A DNA stretch of 64,000 nt from Ligilactobacillus animalis KCTC 3501 = DSM 20602 (GCF_001434535.1 NZ_AYYW01000025.1:49260-113259); one strand, 5' to 3'; counted from the first letter of the stretch, positions 27,724 to 37,293 are shown. Translations and numbers: made by a program. The notes: generated from the sequence alone by a model not told the origin.

Positions 27724-27762
27724 CAAAAAAGACCACCCAAAAAACTTGGAATGGTCTAATCT
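27724..27762 (-). terminator. spxA terminator
   Basis: AGACCA (27730-27735) pairs with TGGTCT (27753-27758), with additional partial pairing inside; six A precede it and act as a T tract on the minus strand. Confidence 0.65.
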
Positions 27763-27784
27763 ATAGTATATCTTATTACAAACT

Positions 27785-28183
27785 TTAGAAACCTGCAAGT
27801 TCACGGGCACGACGCAATTCAAGCGCACGTACTTCCCGCGGTAGGAAACGACGAATCTCATCTTCATTGTATCCCACTTGAAGTCGCTTTTCGTCCATAA
27901 TAATTGGTCGTCTTAACAGGCCGGGATGTTTTTGGACTAGATCAAGTAATTCTTGCAATGGCATTTCCTCGATGTTGATATCAAGTTCTTGATATGCCTT
28001 CGAACGTTTAGAGATGATCTCCTCTGTTCCATCTTCGGTCATTTGCAAGATCTGCTTGATCTCATCAATACTCAATGGTTCCAAAAAAATATTTCTCTCA
28101 CTGTAAGAAATGTTGTGATTTCTAAGCCATGCACGCGCCTTACGGCAAGATGTGCAACTTGGTGATGTGTATAAGGTAACCAT
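27785..28183 (-). CDS. spxA: Redox-sensing RNA polymerase regulator Spx
   Basis: Spx binds the RNA polymerase alpha C-terminal domain and redirects transcription under disulfide stress. The 132-residue protein of the ArsC/Spx fold has the N-terminal CxxC redox switch in [14 protein letters not shown] and the conserved RPI ([16 protein letters not shown]) segment. It is expected to be degraded by ClpXP through SpxH, whose gene is 4 kb away; clpP is also in the window. Confidence 0.95.
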   Translation of the reverse strand: MVTLYTSPSCTSCRKARAWLRNHNISYSERNIFLEPLSIDEIKQILQMTEDGTEEIISKRSKAYQELDINIEEMPLQELLDLVQKHPGLLRRPIIMDEKRLQVGYNEDEIRRFLPREVRALELRRARELAGF

Positions 28184-28536
28184 ATAAATCGCCCCTTCTC
28201 AATAAAACCTGGTGCAACCATACAATATATATCCTCATCCATCATTATACACCTATTTTAAAAAATTGATACCTTTTTTATAAAAATTAATCGCTATATT
28301 TTTATCAAGTTTTTAGAACCATTCTAATGATTTCAAAAAAACCCGCCAAAACAAAGGGAGCGTATTCATTGCTCAAAACATTAATTCTTCTATAAGGTAT
28401 AATAAAAAAATTATCTACTATTAAACTAATTATTATCTTAAAGGTTGATACAATGCTAAAAAGGCCCGAATTTTATCAATTCGAGCCCAATAATCATTTT
28501 TGTAACTAGGTATTATTTTTTATCTATTTAATTATA
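28184..28536. other. AT-rich intergenic region spxA / nrdG
   Basis: This 353-bp gap holds no convincing gene. On the minus strand a TATAAT (28244-28249) about 60 bases before spxA could be its -10 element, but no good -35 is present. GGCCCGAATT (28463-28472) pairs with AATTCGAGCC (28478-28487) with one mismatch, and AAAAA at 28458-28462 gives a minus-strand T tract: this is the nrdG terminator. Confidence 0.5.
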
Positions 28537-29217
28537 TCAATGTTCCAATTTATCCCAGATAATGACTTCATCAGCTTGTAAAGATTTTTTAACATCAATA
28601 ATACGTTGATTCGAGCTTCCTCGAAATTGTAAAGTTAGATCTTTAAGATCCTCCCGGAAGCGCCCATCGACTAAAATATCGATCAATGACAATAATTCCA
28701 ACTTATCAGCTGATTCCTTTTGTAACTCATCCCAAGTATATCCACTCCACGACCAGATATCCTTTTTATCACCATATTCTTGTCTGATACGCTTGACTAG
28801 GGGCAAACAAACTTGCGTATTTAAGAAGGGTTCTCCCCCAAGCAACGTTAAGCCCTGAACATAATCATGTGAAAGGTCAGCTATGATCTGGTCTTCTAAT
28901 TCCTTGGTGTACTCAAAGCCATAATTAAAGCTTTGTGCAGCCCTATTATAACACCCAGGGCAAGCAAATTTACATCCACTAACATATAAACTACATCTGA
29001 CACCCTCACCATCGACAAAGTTGAACGGTTTATAGTCAGCTATTTTTTGTTTACTCAACTCACTAGCTAACCATTCCTTAGGTTTAGGATCATTGGGGCG
29101 ACGCACTCGTCTTTTAGCTTTAGTCGGAGTGGCTACCTGCTTTGGTGCTAGTGTTTCAGAGGCAATAAAAGCAGTATCGCCTCCAACAGTGATCCTGATC
29201 GTCCCACTATTCTCCAT
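28537..29217 (-). CDS. nrdG: Anaerobic ribonucleotide reductase activating protein
   Basis: NrdG is a radical SAM enzyme that makes the glycyl radical on NrdD. The cluster motif CxxxCxxC is CKFACPGC, and GVRCSLYVSGC before it is typical. The protein has 226 residues because of a basic N-terminal extension of about 48 residues (with KRRVRRP) that most NrdG proteins lack; the ATG at 29215-29217 overlaps the end of nrdD by 11 bases and has GGGG ten bases upstream, so the extension is probably translated. The alternative is an internal GTG in RRVRR without a clear ribosome site. Confidence 0.93.
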   Translation of the reverse strand: MENSGTIRITVGGDTAFIASETLAPKQVATPTKAKRRVRRPNDPKPKEWLASELSKQKIADYKPFNFVDGEGVRCSLYVSGCKFACPGCYNRAAQSFNYGFEYTKELEDQIIADLSHDYVQGLTLLGGEPFLNTQVCLPLVKRIRQEYGDKKDIWSWSGYTWDELQKESADKLELLSLIDILVDGRFREDLKDLTLQFRGSSNQRIIDVKKSLQADEVIIWDKLEH

Positions 29218-31372
29218 CAGTCATCATCCCCGGTGCAATATTTTTAGCTCGTGCCGCGATCTCTTCATGACGTCCATGAACCATCGGCCGTTGCAAAGGA
29301 TTACCTAGATAACCACAAGTCCGCTTAACACAATCGCAGGTCTTAGGGTCGTGGTTACCACAATCTGGGCATTCAAAGCCACGAGCTGTAGCCTTGAATT
29401 CTCCCTCAAAACCACATTTATAGCAATGATCGATCGGCGTATTAGTTCCCAGATAGCCAACTTTATCATAGGCAAAATCCCAAACTGCCTCTAAAGCTTT
29501 CGGATTTTGGCGCAAGTTCGGATACTCACAATAATGGATAAAGCCACCCGCAGCATATTTTGGATAATCCATCTCAAATTGAAGCTTTTCAAATGGTGTT
29601 GGATGCTTTCTGACATCATAATGGAAGCTATTAGTGTAGTAATCTTTGTCAGTAACATCTTTGACTTTCCCAAATTCAGCTGTATCTAAGCGACAGAAAC
29701 GATCTGTCAGAGATTCACTTGGGGTTGAATAGACGCTAAAATGATAGCCAGTTTCTTTTGACCAACGCACACACGCATCATGTAATTGCTTAACGATCTC
29801 GAGAGTAAAATCATGTGCTGCTTGATCATGTTCCCAATTTGGACCAAAGAAAAGTGTCCCTACTTCATAAAGCCCGATATAACCGATCGAAACCGTGGCA
29901 CGTTCATCTTTGAAGAGCTGACTTACATCTTCACCTGGTTTTAGCCGTTGCCCAAAAGCACCATATTGGTATAAGATCGGCGCATTCTCTGGGACCGCAT
30001 CTAAGACCCGAGCTACTTTGAAATCAAGCGCAGTCTTACAAAGTTTGACCTTATCGTTGAAGATCTGCCAGAAAAGATCCATATCACCGTGAGATTCTAA
30101 AGCGATCCGTGGTAAATTAAGCGTCACGACTCCTAAATTCATCCGGCCAGAGTTGACTTCATTTCCGTGCTTATCTTTCCATCCTTGTAAGAATGAACGG
30201 CATCCCATCGGTGCTTTAAAGCTCCCCGTTAATTCCTTGATCTTATCGTACATCAAGACGTCGGGATACATCCGTTTGGTTGCACATTCGACCGCCAATT
30301 GCTTGATATCATAATTAGGATCTTCGGGCTTTAAGTTCAAACCTTTTTTGATCGTAAAGACCAATTTAGGAAAGATCGCCGTCCGTTTTTCCCGGCCCAA
30401 GCCACCGATCCGGATCTTTAAGATCGATTTTTGGATCTCACGTGCGACCCATGAAGTTCCTAAGCCAAACCCTAATGTGGTAAAGGGAGTCTGTCCTTGA
30501 GAAGAAAAGAGCGTATTGATCTCATATTCCAGTGCTTGCATAGCATCATAGATATCTTTTTTCGTCCGTTTTTTAGCAAATTCGATCTGCTTAGCTGGAT
30601 CTTCGATATATTCTTTAGATTCAGCTAAATGTTTGTCATAATTTTTTAGTGCGAAGGGTTCTAAGACCTCATCGATCCGATCAGCTGAACAGCCACCATA
30701 TTGACTAGAAGCAACATTAGCAATGATCTGTGACATTTGGGCGGTCGCAGTTTGGATCGAATGAGGGCTTTCAACTTCAGCATTACCGATCTTAAAGCCA
30801 TTTGTCAGCATCTCTTTAAAATCGATCAAACAACAATTCGTCATCGGACTCCAAGGAGTATAGTCCAGATCGTGATAATGGATGTCACCACGCAGATGAG
30901 CTTTAGCCACATGCTTTGGCATCATCCGAAGCCCTAGTGTCTTACCGACTGTCCCCGCTGTCAGATCACGTTGCGTATTGAAAACATTACTGTCTTTGTT
31001 AGCATTCTCATGAACTAAACTCGGATCCTTAGATTGAAGCCGGCCTAACCTGACAGTTGGATCAGTCTCTTCTTGCCATTTGGCTTCATCGGCTTGGTGA
31101 TGAGCAACATAAGCCTTGGCTTCGGCATCATAACCTAATTCATTTAGCGTAGCTGTCAATTTATCGTAGATCTCAGTGCTGGTAAGTGTCGTTTGGTCCG
31201 CTAACTTGGCGAGTAAAGCGAGAATAATTGCATCGGTATCCGTAGCCAAGCCTAACTTACGCAAAACGCTCTCCAACTTATAAAGTGCAAATGGTACCTC
31301 GTATCCATCTGTTTTGATGACCATCTTAGGTAATACATACTTTTTTTGTTCCTTAAATTCCATCATCGTCAT
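29207..31372 (-). CDS. nrdD: Anaerobic ribonucleoside-triphosphate reductase (class III)
   Basis: NrdD makes deoxyribonucleotides without oxygen using a glycyl radical and formate. The 721-residue protein has an N-terminal ATP-cone (KTDGYEVPFALYKLESVLRKL), the barrel with active-site regions, a C-terminal zinc site (CYKCGFEGEF...CPDC) and the radical loop RTCGYLGNP near residue 696. The start is ATG in GGGACCTGATG. The nrdD-nrdG unit is under an NrdR-type operator at 31500-31571. Confidence 0.96.
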   Translation of the reverse strand: MTMMEFKEQKKYVLPKMVIKTDGYEVPFALYKLESVLRKLGLATDTDAIILALLAKLADQTTLTSTEIYDKLTATLNELGYDAEAKAYVAHHQADEAKWQEETDPTVRLGRLQSKDPSLVHENANKDSNVFNTQRDLTAGTVGKTLGLRMMPKHVAKAHLRGDIHYHDLDYTPWSPMTNCCLIDFKEMLTNGFKIGNAEVESPHSIQTATAQMSQIIANVASSQYGGCSADRIDEVLEPFALKNYDKHLAESKEYIEDPAKQIEFAKKRTKKDIYDAMQALEYEINTLFSSQGQTPFTTLGFGLGTSWVAREIQKSILKIRIGGLGREKRTAIFPKLVFTIKKGLNLKPEDPNYDIKQLAVECATKRMYPDVLMYDKIKELTGSFKAPMGCRSFLQGWKDKHGNEVNSGRMNLGVVTLNLPRIALESHGDMDLFWQIFNDKVKLCKTALDFKVARVLDAVPENAPILYQYGAFGQRLKPGEDVSQLFKDERATVSIGYIGLYEVGTLFFGPNWEHDQAAHDFTLEIVKQLHDACVRWSKETGYHFSVYSTPSESLTDRFCRLDTAEFGKVKDVTDKDYYTNSFHYDVRKHPTPFEKLQFEMDYPKYAAGGFIHYCEYPNLRQNPKALEAVWDFAYDKVGYLGTNTPIDHCYKCGFEGEFKATARGFECPDCGNHDPKTCDCVKRTCGYLGNPLQRPMVHGRHEEIAARAKNIAPGMMTDGE

Positions 31373-31499
31373 CAGGTCCCTTCTACGTCAGCTAAAAGTG
31401 AAAATGAACCACGATCTTAAAATCATCATGGTCCACCTACAACATCCTAACTAACAAACTTATCTATATTTAAATCCTATTTCCCTGTTGGTACTTTAT

Positions 31500-31571
31500 A
31501 TGATATAACCAATCGCAGCCAAACACAACATATAGTGTTTGGTTTCACAAAAACCATACTATATGTTGAAA
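31500..31571 (-). promoter_or_regulatory. nrdDG promoter with two NrdR boxes
   Basis: ACACAACATATAGTGT (31523-31538) fits the NrdR box ACACWATATMTWGTGT. A second copy in inverse sense, ATACTATATGTTGAAA (31556-31571), shares the 11-base core CAACATATAGT; the copies are 33 bp apart, about three helical turns. On the minus strand TTGTGT (31523-31528), 17 bases, TATCAT (31500-31505) is a likely promoter, so the first box covers the -35 element. The rest of the 343-bp gap to the DUF436 gene shows no gene. Confidence 0.75.
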
Positions 31572-31715
31572 ACAATATACAACGTTTGGAGCGCGCTCTT
31601 ATCCTATTCATCTCCGACTAGCTGGCTGTGAAACTTTTTTTACCGGAAATTAGCTCTAACATGTCTAAAGTATTATACTTAAAGTGCAGATAATTTTAGA
31701 AAGCAGGTATCTTTT

Positions 31716-32309
31716 ATGCAAGAAGAATTCCTAAATCAAATAGCTGACCAACTTAAACAAGGGATGACTGAATTTTTAGCACAGACTGATCTTAAGAAAA
31801 ACGATATTTTTGTCTTAGGATGCAGCACTAGCGAGATCCAAGGTAAAAAGATCGGTAAATATTCCAATTTAGACGTGGGACGGACAGTCATCAAAACTTT
31901 GACTGAGATCTTGCCATCAGGAGTCCGGCTTGCTGTTCAAGGTTGCGAACATTTGAATCGTGCTTTAGCTATGGAACGTCAAGTCGCCGAAGATCACGGT
32001 TTAGAGATCGTTTCAGTCTGCCCTAGCTTACACGCCGGTGGAGCTGCACAGGTAGCGGCTTTTGAAACATTCAAAGATCCAGTCGAAGTAGAACATGTCA
32101 CTGCTAAAGCTGGGATCGACATCGGTGACACTGCGATCGGGATGCACGTTAAATTCGTTCAGATCCCAGTTAGAACTTCGATCAAAGAGATCGGTTCGGC
32201 CCATGTTACTTATTTGAGTTCACGGCCAAAATTGATCGGTGGCGAACGTGCGATCTACAAATTTGAAAATCTAAATCAACAAGTTGATCCTTTAAATCCG
32301 TTAGCTTAA
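31716..32309 (+). CDS. DUF436 / TIGR01440 family protein (YwlG-type)
   Basis: This 197-residue protein belongs to the YwlG family of Firmicutes, whose function is unknown. Conserved features seen here are VLGCSTSEIQGKKIGKYSN near residue 35, AVQGCEHLNRALAME, and the glycine-rich VCPSLHAGGAAQ. The sequence has the appearance of a small alpha/beta enzyme. It is convergent with smpB. A possible -10 TATACT lies upstream, near 31673, but a -35 is not clear. Confidence 0.88.
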   Translation: MQEEFLNQIADQLKQGMTEFLAQTDLKKNDIFVLGCSTSEIQGKKIGKYSNLDVGRTVIKTLTEILPSGVRLAVQGCEHLNRALAMERQVAEDHGLEIVSVCPSLHAGGAAQVAAFETFKDPVEVEHVTAKAGIDIGDTAIGMHVKFVQIPVRTSIKEIGSAHVTYLSSRPKLIGGERAIYKFENLNQQVDPLNPLA

Positions 32310-32315
32310 CGAAAT

Positions 32316-32372
32316 ATAAAAAGCTGGTACGCTAACTCCACCTCATCTGGAGTCGGCTTACCAGCTTTTTTA
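32316..32372. terminator. Bidirectional terminator DUF436 gene / smpB
   Basis: AAAAAGCTGGTA (32318-32329) pairs with TACCAGCTTTTT (32359-32370), with an inner ACTCCA/TGGAGT stem. The smpB stop codon lies at its edge. Confidence 0.88.
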
Positions 32373-32837
32373 ACTATAATTTTTGAGTGTTCTTCTGATC
32401 TCACGTTCTTGATCACGACGCTTGATCGTTTCCCGCTTATCGTAGCTGTGCTTACCTTGTGCAACTCCGATCAAAACTTTGGCAAAGCCATTTTTTAAAT
32501 AGACCTTCAGTGGGACTAAAGTGATCCCCTTGCCACTAGTCTCATTAGCTAAACGCACGATCTGCTTTTTATGCAACAATAACTTTCGGTTGCGCAACGG
32601 ATCATGGTTAAAACGATTGCCCTGAGTATATTCGGAAATATGCACATTCATCAACCAAGCTTCGCCATTTTTGATCTGTGCAAAGCCATCTTTTAGATTG
32701 ATCCGGCCCGCACGTACTGATTTGATCTCAGTTCCTGTTAAAGCTACCCCAGCTTCAATAGTATCTAAAATATAGTAATCATGGCTCGCTTTACGATTTT
32801 GCGCTAAAGGACGCTCATGTTGTGCTTGTTTTGCCAT
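32370..32837 (-). CDS. smpB: SsrA-binding protein SmpB
   Basis: SmpB binds tmRNA and places it in stalled ribosomes for trans-translation. The 155-residue protein has the expected fold: ARNKKASHDYY-like start ([18 protein letters not shown]), [11 protein letters not shown], and the basic C-terminal tail [15 protein letters not shown]. It follows rnr by 25 bases in the conserved secG-rnr-smpB unit; the tmRNA gene is not in this window. Confidence 0.96.
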   Translation of the reverse strand: MAKQAQHERPLAQNRKASHDYYILDTIEAGVALTGTEIKSVRAGRINLKDGFAQIKNGEAWLMNVHISEYTQGNRFNHDPLRNRKLLLHKKQIVRLANETSGKGITLVPLKVYLKNGFAKVLIGVAQGKHSYDKRETIKRRDQEREIRRTLKNYS

Positions 32838-32862
32838 TTACCTCAGTCCTTTTTATAAACTG

Positions 32863-35250
32863 CTATTTTTTGTCGCGACGTTTTTTATAAAATGGTTTCC
32901 GCCCATTTTGATTGTTTGAACGTTGTGAACTATGCCGATTATCCCGACGACCATTATTATTATTTTGACGTTTGAATGGACGCTTTTGACCACGTTTATC
33001 GCCATTTTTCCGGTCAAATTTACGTTTTGGTGACATTTCAGGTAATTCGACACCTTCTAATAGATCGGATTTTGGTGCTTTGCCTAAATTCAATAGCTTA
33101 AAGTCGATCTCTTTTTGTTCAGCATTGACATTAACTAATTTGACACGGATCGGTTGACCGATGCGGTAAGTTTGTTTTGTCTTACGTCCAACTAAAGCCA
33201 TTTGCTTTTCAACAAAGATATAATAGTCATCGTTGATCTCACTGATATGGATCAGGCCTTCAACTGTATTTGGTAATTCAACAAACATCCCAAATTTAGT
33301 AACTGAACTAACGACAGCATCGAATTCTTCACCTACATGATCAGCCATGTATTCTGCCTTCTTCATCGCATCTGTATCACGTTCAGCATCGATCGCGCGC
33401 CGTTCAGCTTGCGAACTGTGTTGGCTCACTTCTGGTAATTCAGCTTGGAATTTGGCTTGACTACCTTCTCCGATACCATTTTCAGCATAGTAATGGATCA
33501 TGCGGTGAACCATCAAGTCAGGATAACGTCTGATCGGTGAAGTAAAGTGCGTATAGTCTTTAGCAGCTAAGCCAAAGTGGCCCAACGGTTCTGGCGAATA
33601 TTTAGCTTGTTGCATCGACCGCAATAACATCACTGATACCATTGGTTCTTCTGGCTTACCGGCAACTTTCTTTAAGATCTTTTGAAGCATCTTAGGTTGA
33701 ATATCGCTCACTTTACCAGTTACTTCGACCCCTAGACCAGATAACATTTCAAAGAAAGATTTGATCTTTTCTTCTTTTGGTGTTTCATGGATCCGGTAGA
33801 TAAATGGAACGTGAAGATCCTTGTAGTGCGCTGCTACCGTTTCATTTGCGGCTAACATAAAGGATTCGACCATGCGTTCACTTATTCCACGTTCACGCAA
33901 TTGAATATCGATCGCATGTCCTTTTTCATCCACGATGATCTTAGCTTCCGTATCTTCAAATTCGATCGCACCACGGCGCTTGCGCATCTTCAATAAGATC
34001 TTATGCAATTCGCCCATTTCTTCAAACATTGGGACTAATTCACGATAACGCTCTTTTTCTTTTTGATCATCAGACTCTAAGATCTTGTTGATCGCTTTAT
34101 AAGTCATTCGTTCCGTCGTCTTGATCACACTTGGGAAGATCTCATGGGAAACGACTTCGCCTTGCGGATCGATCTCCATCTCACAAGTCAAAGCCAAACG
34201 TTCGACTTGTGGGTTCAATGAACAGATCCCGTTTGATAATTTAGCTGGGATCATCGGAATGACCCGGTCAGTCAAATAAACCGAAGTTCCCCGTTCGAAT
34301 GCTTCTCTATCTAGTGGCGTATTCGGGGTCACATAGTGCGATACATCAGCGATATGTACCCCTAAATGATAGTTGCCATTATCTAATTTACGGACACTAA
34401 CGGCATCATCTAAGTCTTTAGATTCGATACTATCGATCGTCACCATCTGTTCGTCAGTCAGATCGCGCCGTCCGACTTTTTGTTCTGGTGTCACATGATC
34501 TGGGATCTGTGCGACTTGTTCCATGACGTCTTCAGGGAATTTATGTGGGATATCGTGTTGATAGACGATCTGTAAAATGTCGATCCCCGGATCATTGATA
34601 TTACCGATGACCTTAGTTGCGACCCCTTTGATGACCCCTGGAAGATCTGAACTAGGATAAGTCGTAATATCAGCTAAGACGATCTCACCTTCGACCGGAT
34701 GTAAGCCAATATCTTCAACTAAAAAGCGGTAGTTGGATAACTTTTTGTCCCGTAAATGGACGGTTCCAATGATCCCACTAGGTACGTTTTCATCCTCAAG
34801 CGGCTTGAATTCACCTACGACTTGAGTCAAATTGCGTTGGACGATCCCCGTAACTTTACCTTCAGGACGCTTACCGATCGCTGGATCCCCAGCTGTGATC
34901 ATTTCGACCTCAACTTCATCCCCATTCAAGGCTGAAAGTGTTTGCGTTGGGTTGATAAAGTAATCTGGTTCTTCAGGATCGACCGTTACAAAACCAAAAC
35001 CGCGGTCATTTGCGTGAAAGATCCCCGTAAATTTAGGTGCACTTTCATGCTTTACAGCACTAAAAAGACCTTCATCATTCAAGGCGATCACCTTATCATG
35101 TTCAAGTTGAGCGACTGCTTGGACAACAAAATTAAATTGCCCAGCTTTATTCATTTCTAATTTATCAGCTAACTCCTGAACAGTGAATTTCTTTTCAGGT
35201 TCAGCTTCAAAATAATTTATTAGTGATTCTTTTATCTTTTCTTTTTCCAT
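32863..35250 (-). CDS. rnr: Ribonuclease R
   Basis: RNase R is a 3'-5' exoribonuclease that degrades structured RNA and acts with tmRNA-SmpB in decay of defective messages. The 795-residue protein has an N-terminal winged helix, two cold-shock domains, the RNB catalytic domain (DLTDEQMVTIDSIESKDLDDAVS, with the four aspartates) and an S1 domain (VGEEFDAVVSSVTKFGMFVEL). It ends with a long Arg/Lys/Asn tail of about 70 residues that probably binds RNA. It lies between secG and smpB. Confidence 0.96.
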   Translation of the reverse strand: MEKEKIKESLINYFEAEPEKKFTVQELADKLEMNKAGQFNFVVQAVAQLEHDKVIALNDEGLFSAVKHESAPKFTGIFHANDRGFGFVTVDPEEPDYFINPTQTLSALNGDEVEVEMITAGDPAIGKRPEGKVTGIVQRNLTQVVGEFKPLEDENVPSGIIGTVHLRDKKLSNYRFLVEDIGLHPVEGEIVLADITTYPSSDLPGVIKGVATKVIGNINDPGIDILQIVYQHDIPHKFPEDVMEQVAQIPDHVTPEQKVGRRDLTDEQMVTIDSIESKDLDDAVSVRKLDNGNYHLGVHIADVSHYVTPNTPLDREAFERGTSVYLTDRVIPMIPAKLSNGICSLNPQVERLALTCEMEIDPQGEVVSHEIFPSVIKTTERMTYKAINKILESDDQKEKERYRELVPMFEEMGELHKILLKMRKRRGAIEFEDTEAKIIVDEKGHAIDIQLRERGISERMVESFMLAANETVAAHYKDLHVPFIYRIHETPKEEKIKSFFEMLSGLGVEVTGKVSDIQPKMLQKILKKVAGKPEEPMVSVMLLRSMQQAKYSPEPLGHFGLAAKDYTHFTSPIRRYPDLMVHRMIHYYAENGIGEGSQAKFQAELPEVSQHSSQAERRAIDAERDTDAMKKAEYMADHVGEEFDAVVSSVTKFGMFVELPNTVEGLIHISEINDDYYIFVEKQMALVGRKTKQTYRIGQPIRVKLVNVNAEQKEIDFKLLNLGKAPKSDLLEGVELPEMSPKRKFDRKNGDKRGQKRPFKRQNNNNGRRDNRHSSQRSNNQNGRKPFYKKRRDKK

Positions 35251-35301
35251 TTAAATCCTCATTTTGAAATAATTAACATTCACTGTCATGACTTTTACTC
35301 G

Positions 35302-35338
35302 AAAAAAGCCCCCTGTGATCATCATGCAGGAGGCTTTG
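35302..35338 (-). terminator. secG terminator
   Basis: AAAGCCCCCTG pairs with CAGGAGGCTTT (one mismatch); the preceding A run becomes a minus-strand T tract. It separates secG from rnr, so rnr probably has its own promoter or depends on read-through. Confidence 0.8.
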
Positions 35339-35348
35339 TCTTATAAAG

Positions 35349-35585
35349 CTAGTGTGCTGAAATGTATACTAGAGCTAAGGATAGCGCAAAGAATACGACA
35401 CCTAAAACGGCCGTGACCTTTTGCATAAATGCTTCAAATCCACGTGGTTTTTGCTTACTAAATAATTCTGTTGCGCCCCCAGATAAGGCTGAGGATGCAT
35501 TGTCAGTCTTAGCTGGTTGCATTAAAACAGCAATAATGATCAGCACTGAAACGATCAGCAATAGTGTTAAAAGTATATTGTACAA
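35349..35585 (-). CDS. secG: Preprotein translocase subunit SecG
   Basis: SecG is the small, non-essential subunit of the SecYEG channel. The 78-residue protein has two membrane helices (about 3-21 and 54-76) with the conserved loop between them (GGATELFSKQKPRGFEAF). The start is TTG 35583-35585 after GGAGG. A TATAAT lies in the 87-bp gap before the gene (near 35627), but no convincing -35 was found. Confidence 0.93.
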   Translation of the reverse strand: MYNILLTLLLIVSVLIIIAVLMQPAKTDNASSALSGGATELFSKQKPRGFEAFMQKVTAVLGVVFFALSLALVYISAH

Positions 35586-35672
35586 TCTAAATTTACCTCC
35601 TTACCCGCTATGGTAAACTATATCTATTATAATTTAGCATACTTACTCAAATTTTTCCAGTAACATTTCCCG

Positions 35673-37232
35673 CTAATTTGGTGGTAAGTCCGATAACTGG
35701 GTCAATTTAGCTCTGATCAAAGCTCGCTTTGCCGGCACAGTCAAGATAACTAAAGTATCCCCTGCTTTGAGTAAAGTTTCTCCATGGGGCAAGATCTCTT
35801 TTTCACCGCGACGGATCGTCAACAATAGGCACTCTTTAGGCCAAGCAATCGTCTTTACTTGGCGATCTTGTAATTTTGAACCAGCAAAGATCGGGAACTC
35901 AAATTGTTCATGCTGATCAACTTTAAGCAGCATTTTTTGCTTATCAGTATGGGCGCTTAGATTGGCCAACATCGCTTCATAGATCGGCTTACCGTGTAAA
36001 ATATCACAAACTGCATAAGCCGTTAAGGAGACCAAGGCTAGAGGCATCAAGTGTTCTAAGGAACCGACCATCTCAGTTACTAATAGGATCGCGGTAAAGG
36101 GTGCTTTGCCGATCCCTGCAAAATACCCTGCCATTGCATAGACCATGCAGTTGACTAAAAAAGCATCGGATAAAAGCCCCATTTGCGCCAAGGCCTTCCA
36201 GTAAAGTGCCCCCAGTAAAGCTCCTAACGTCAAGATCGGTAAAAAGATCCCCCCAGGCAAGCTCGAACCGTATGATAACGTCGAAAAAACTAAGCGTAAT
36301 AAAAACAAGCACAGTAAGCTACCTAACGTCAAATGCCACGCTGGTAAACTGACGATCAGGTTATTGCCCCCACCTAGGTATTGAGGCCAATACATCCCGA
36401 TAAAAATCACTATAGCCAGCGGTATCACTCCATAAAAGCGGGGTGAGAGCCACTTTAACTTTTGATACAGATAACTACTATTAAGCGTCAGAAATTCATA
36501 TACTAAGCCCAACAAACCCAAGAAGATCCCTAAAATAACTAAGGCCCAATAGCTGCTCGGCGGAAAACTTTGATCATGAGGTAGATATAACACGGGACGC
36601 AATCCAAAAAAGTTAAGTGAAACAAAATTAGCCGTAACGGCCGCAGCCAATGAAGTCGTCCAAACAAAAGGAGAAAAATTGTGATATATCTCCTCGATCA
36701 CAAATAATGACGCTGCGATCGGAGCATTAAAAGCAGCGGCTAGTCCAGCAGCTGCTCCACCTGCCAGTAAGCAGCGTTGCTCACTTTTGCTTAAGTGTAA
36801 CTTTTGCGAGACGCCTTGCCCGACCATCGCTCCTAATTGGATCGAAGGACCCTCGCGCCCTAAAAATAGTCCTGATCCGATCGCTAGGACACCCCCGATC
36901 CATTTACGCCATAAGACTGACCACCAATCAACTTCAATTAGCCCAGCCAACTGGCCTTCAACTTGTGGGATCCCAGAACCACTGATATTAGGTTCTTTAG
37001 CCAAAAAATGGGCATTCACACCTAATACGAATATTAAAAAAAGGATAACTATTGGCCAAAATTTTGGTTCGGTCAATAATTTTGGATAAACACCCTGCAT
37101 CAATTTAAGTAAATTTTCGATCACTAACCGAAATAAACTGACTACAAAACCTACTAATATCCCAACTAGAGCTCCGCGAATTATAAACCGAAAGCGCACA
37201 TAATTTAAACTCTTTAAACTGATTTTTTTCAT
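35673..37232 (-). CDS. ClC family chloride/proton antiporter with TrkA-C domain
   Basis: This 519-residue integral membrane protein carries the three ClC selectivity motifs: GSGIPQVEG, GREGPSIQLG and the GIGKAPFTA region, and the gating glutamate of GREGP is present, which in the family predicts Cl-/H+ exchange rather than a channel. A C-terminal TrkA-C (RCK-like) domain at about 440-515 could bind a ligand. An in-frame GTG at 37242-37244 is part of the upstream region; the ATG 37230-37232, following GGAAGAAAAG, is the likely start. It is inserted between secG and eno, which are neighbours in many lactobacilli. It may help acid tolerance. Confidence 0.9.
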   Translation of the reverse strand: MKKISLKSLNYVRFRFIIRGALVGILVGFVVSLFRLVIENLLKLMQGVYPKLLTEPKFWPIVILFLIFVLGVNAHFLAKEPNISGSGIPQVEGQLAGLIEVDWWSVLWRKWIGGVLAIGSGLFLGREGPSIQLGAMVGQGVSQKLHLSKSEQRCLLAGGAAAGLAAAFNAPIAASLFVIEEIYHNFSPFVWTTSLAAAVTANFVSLNFFGLRPVLYLPHDQSFPPSSYWALVILGIFLGLLGLVYEFLTLNSSYLYQKLKWLSPRFYGVIPLAIVIFIGMYWPQYLGGGNNLIVSLPAWHLTLGSLLCLFLLRLVFSTLSYGSSLPGGIFLPILTLGALLGALYWKALAQMGLLSDAFLVNCMVYAMAGYFAGIGKAPFTAILLVTEMVGSLEHLMPLALVSLTAYAVCDILHGKPIYEAMLANLSAHTDKQKMLLKVDQHEQFEFPIFAGSKLQDRQVKTIAWPKECLLLTIRRGEKEILPHGETLLKAGDTLVILTVPAKRALIRAKLTQLSDLPPN

Positions 37233-37293
37233 CTTTTCTTCCACTGCCTATCTTGCAAACAGTGCCCCCCTAGAAAAATTTATATGTAGAAAC

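Noticed and set aside
28453..28509. Plus-strand 18-codon frame with AAAGG upstream in the spxA/nrdG gap
   Set aside because: It coincides with the nrdG terminator hairpin, and the reading frame is explained by the dyad.
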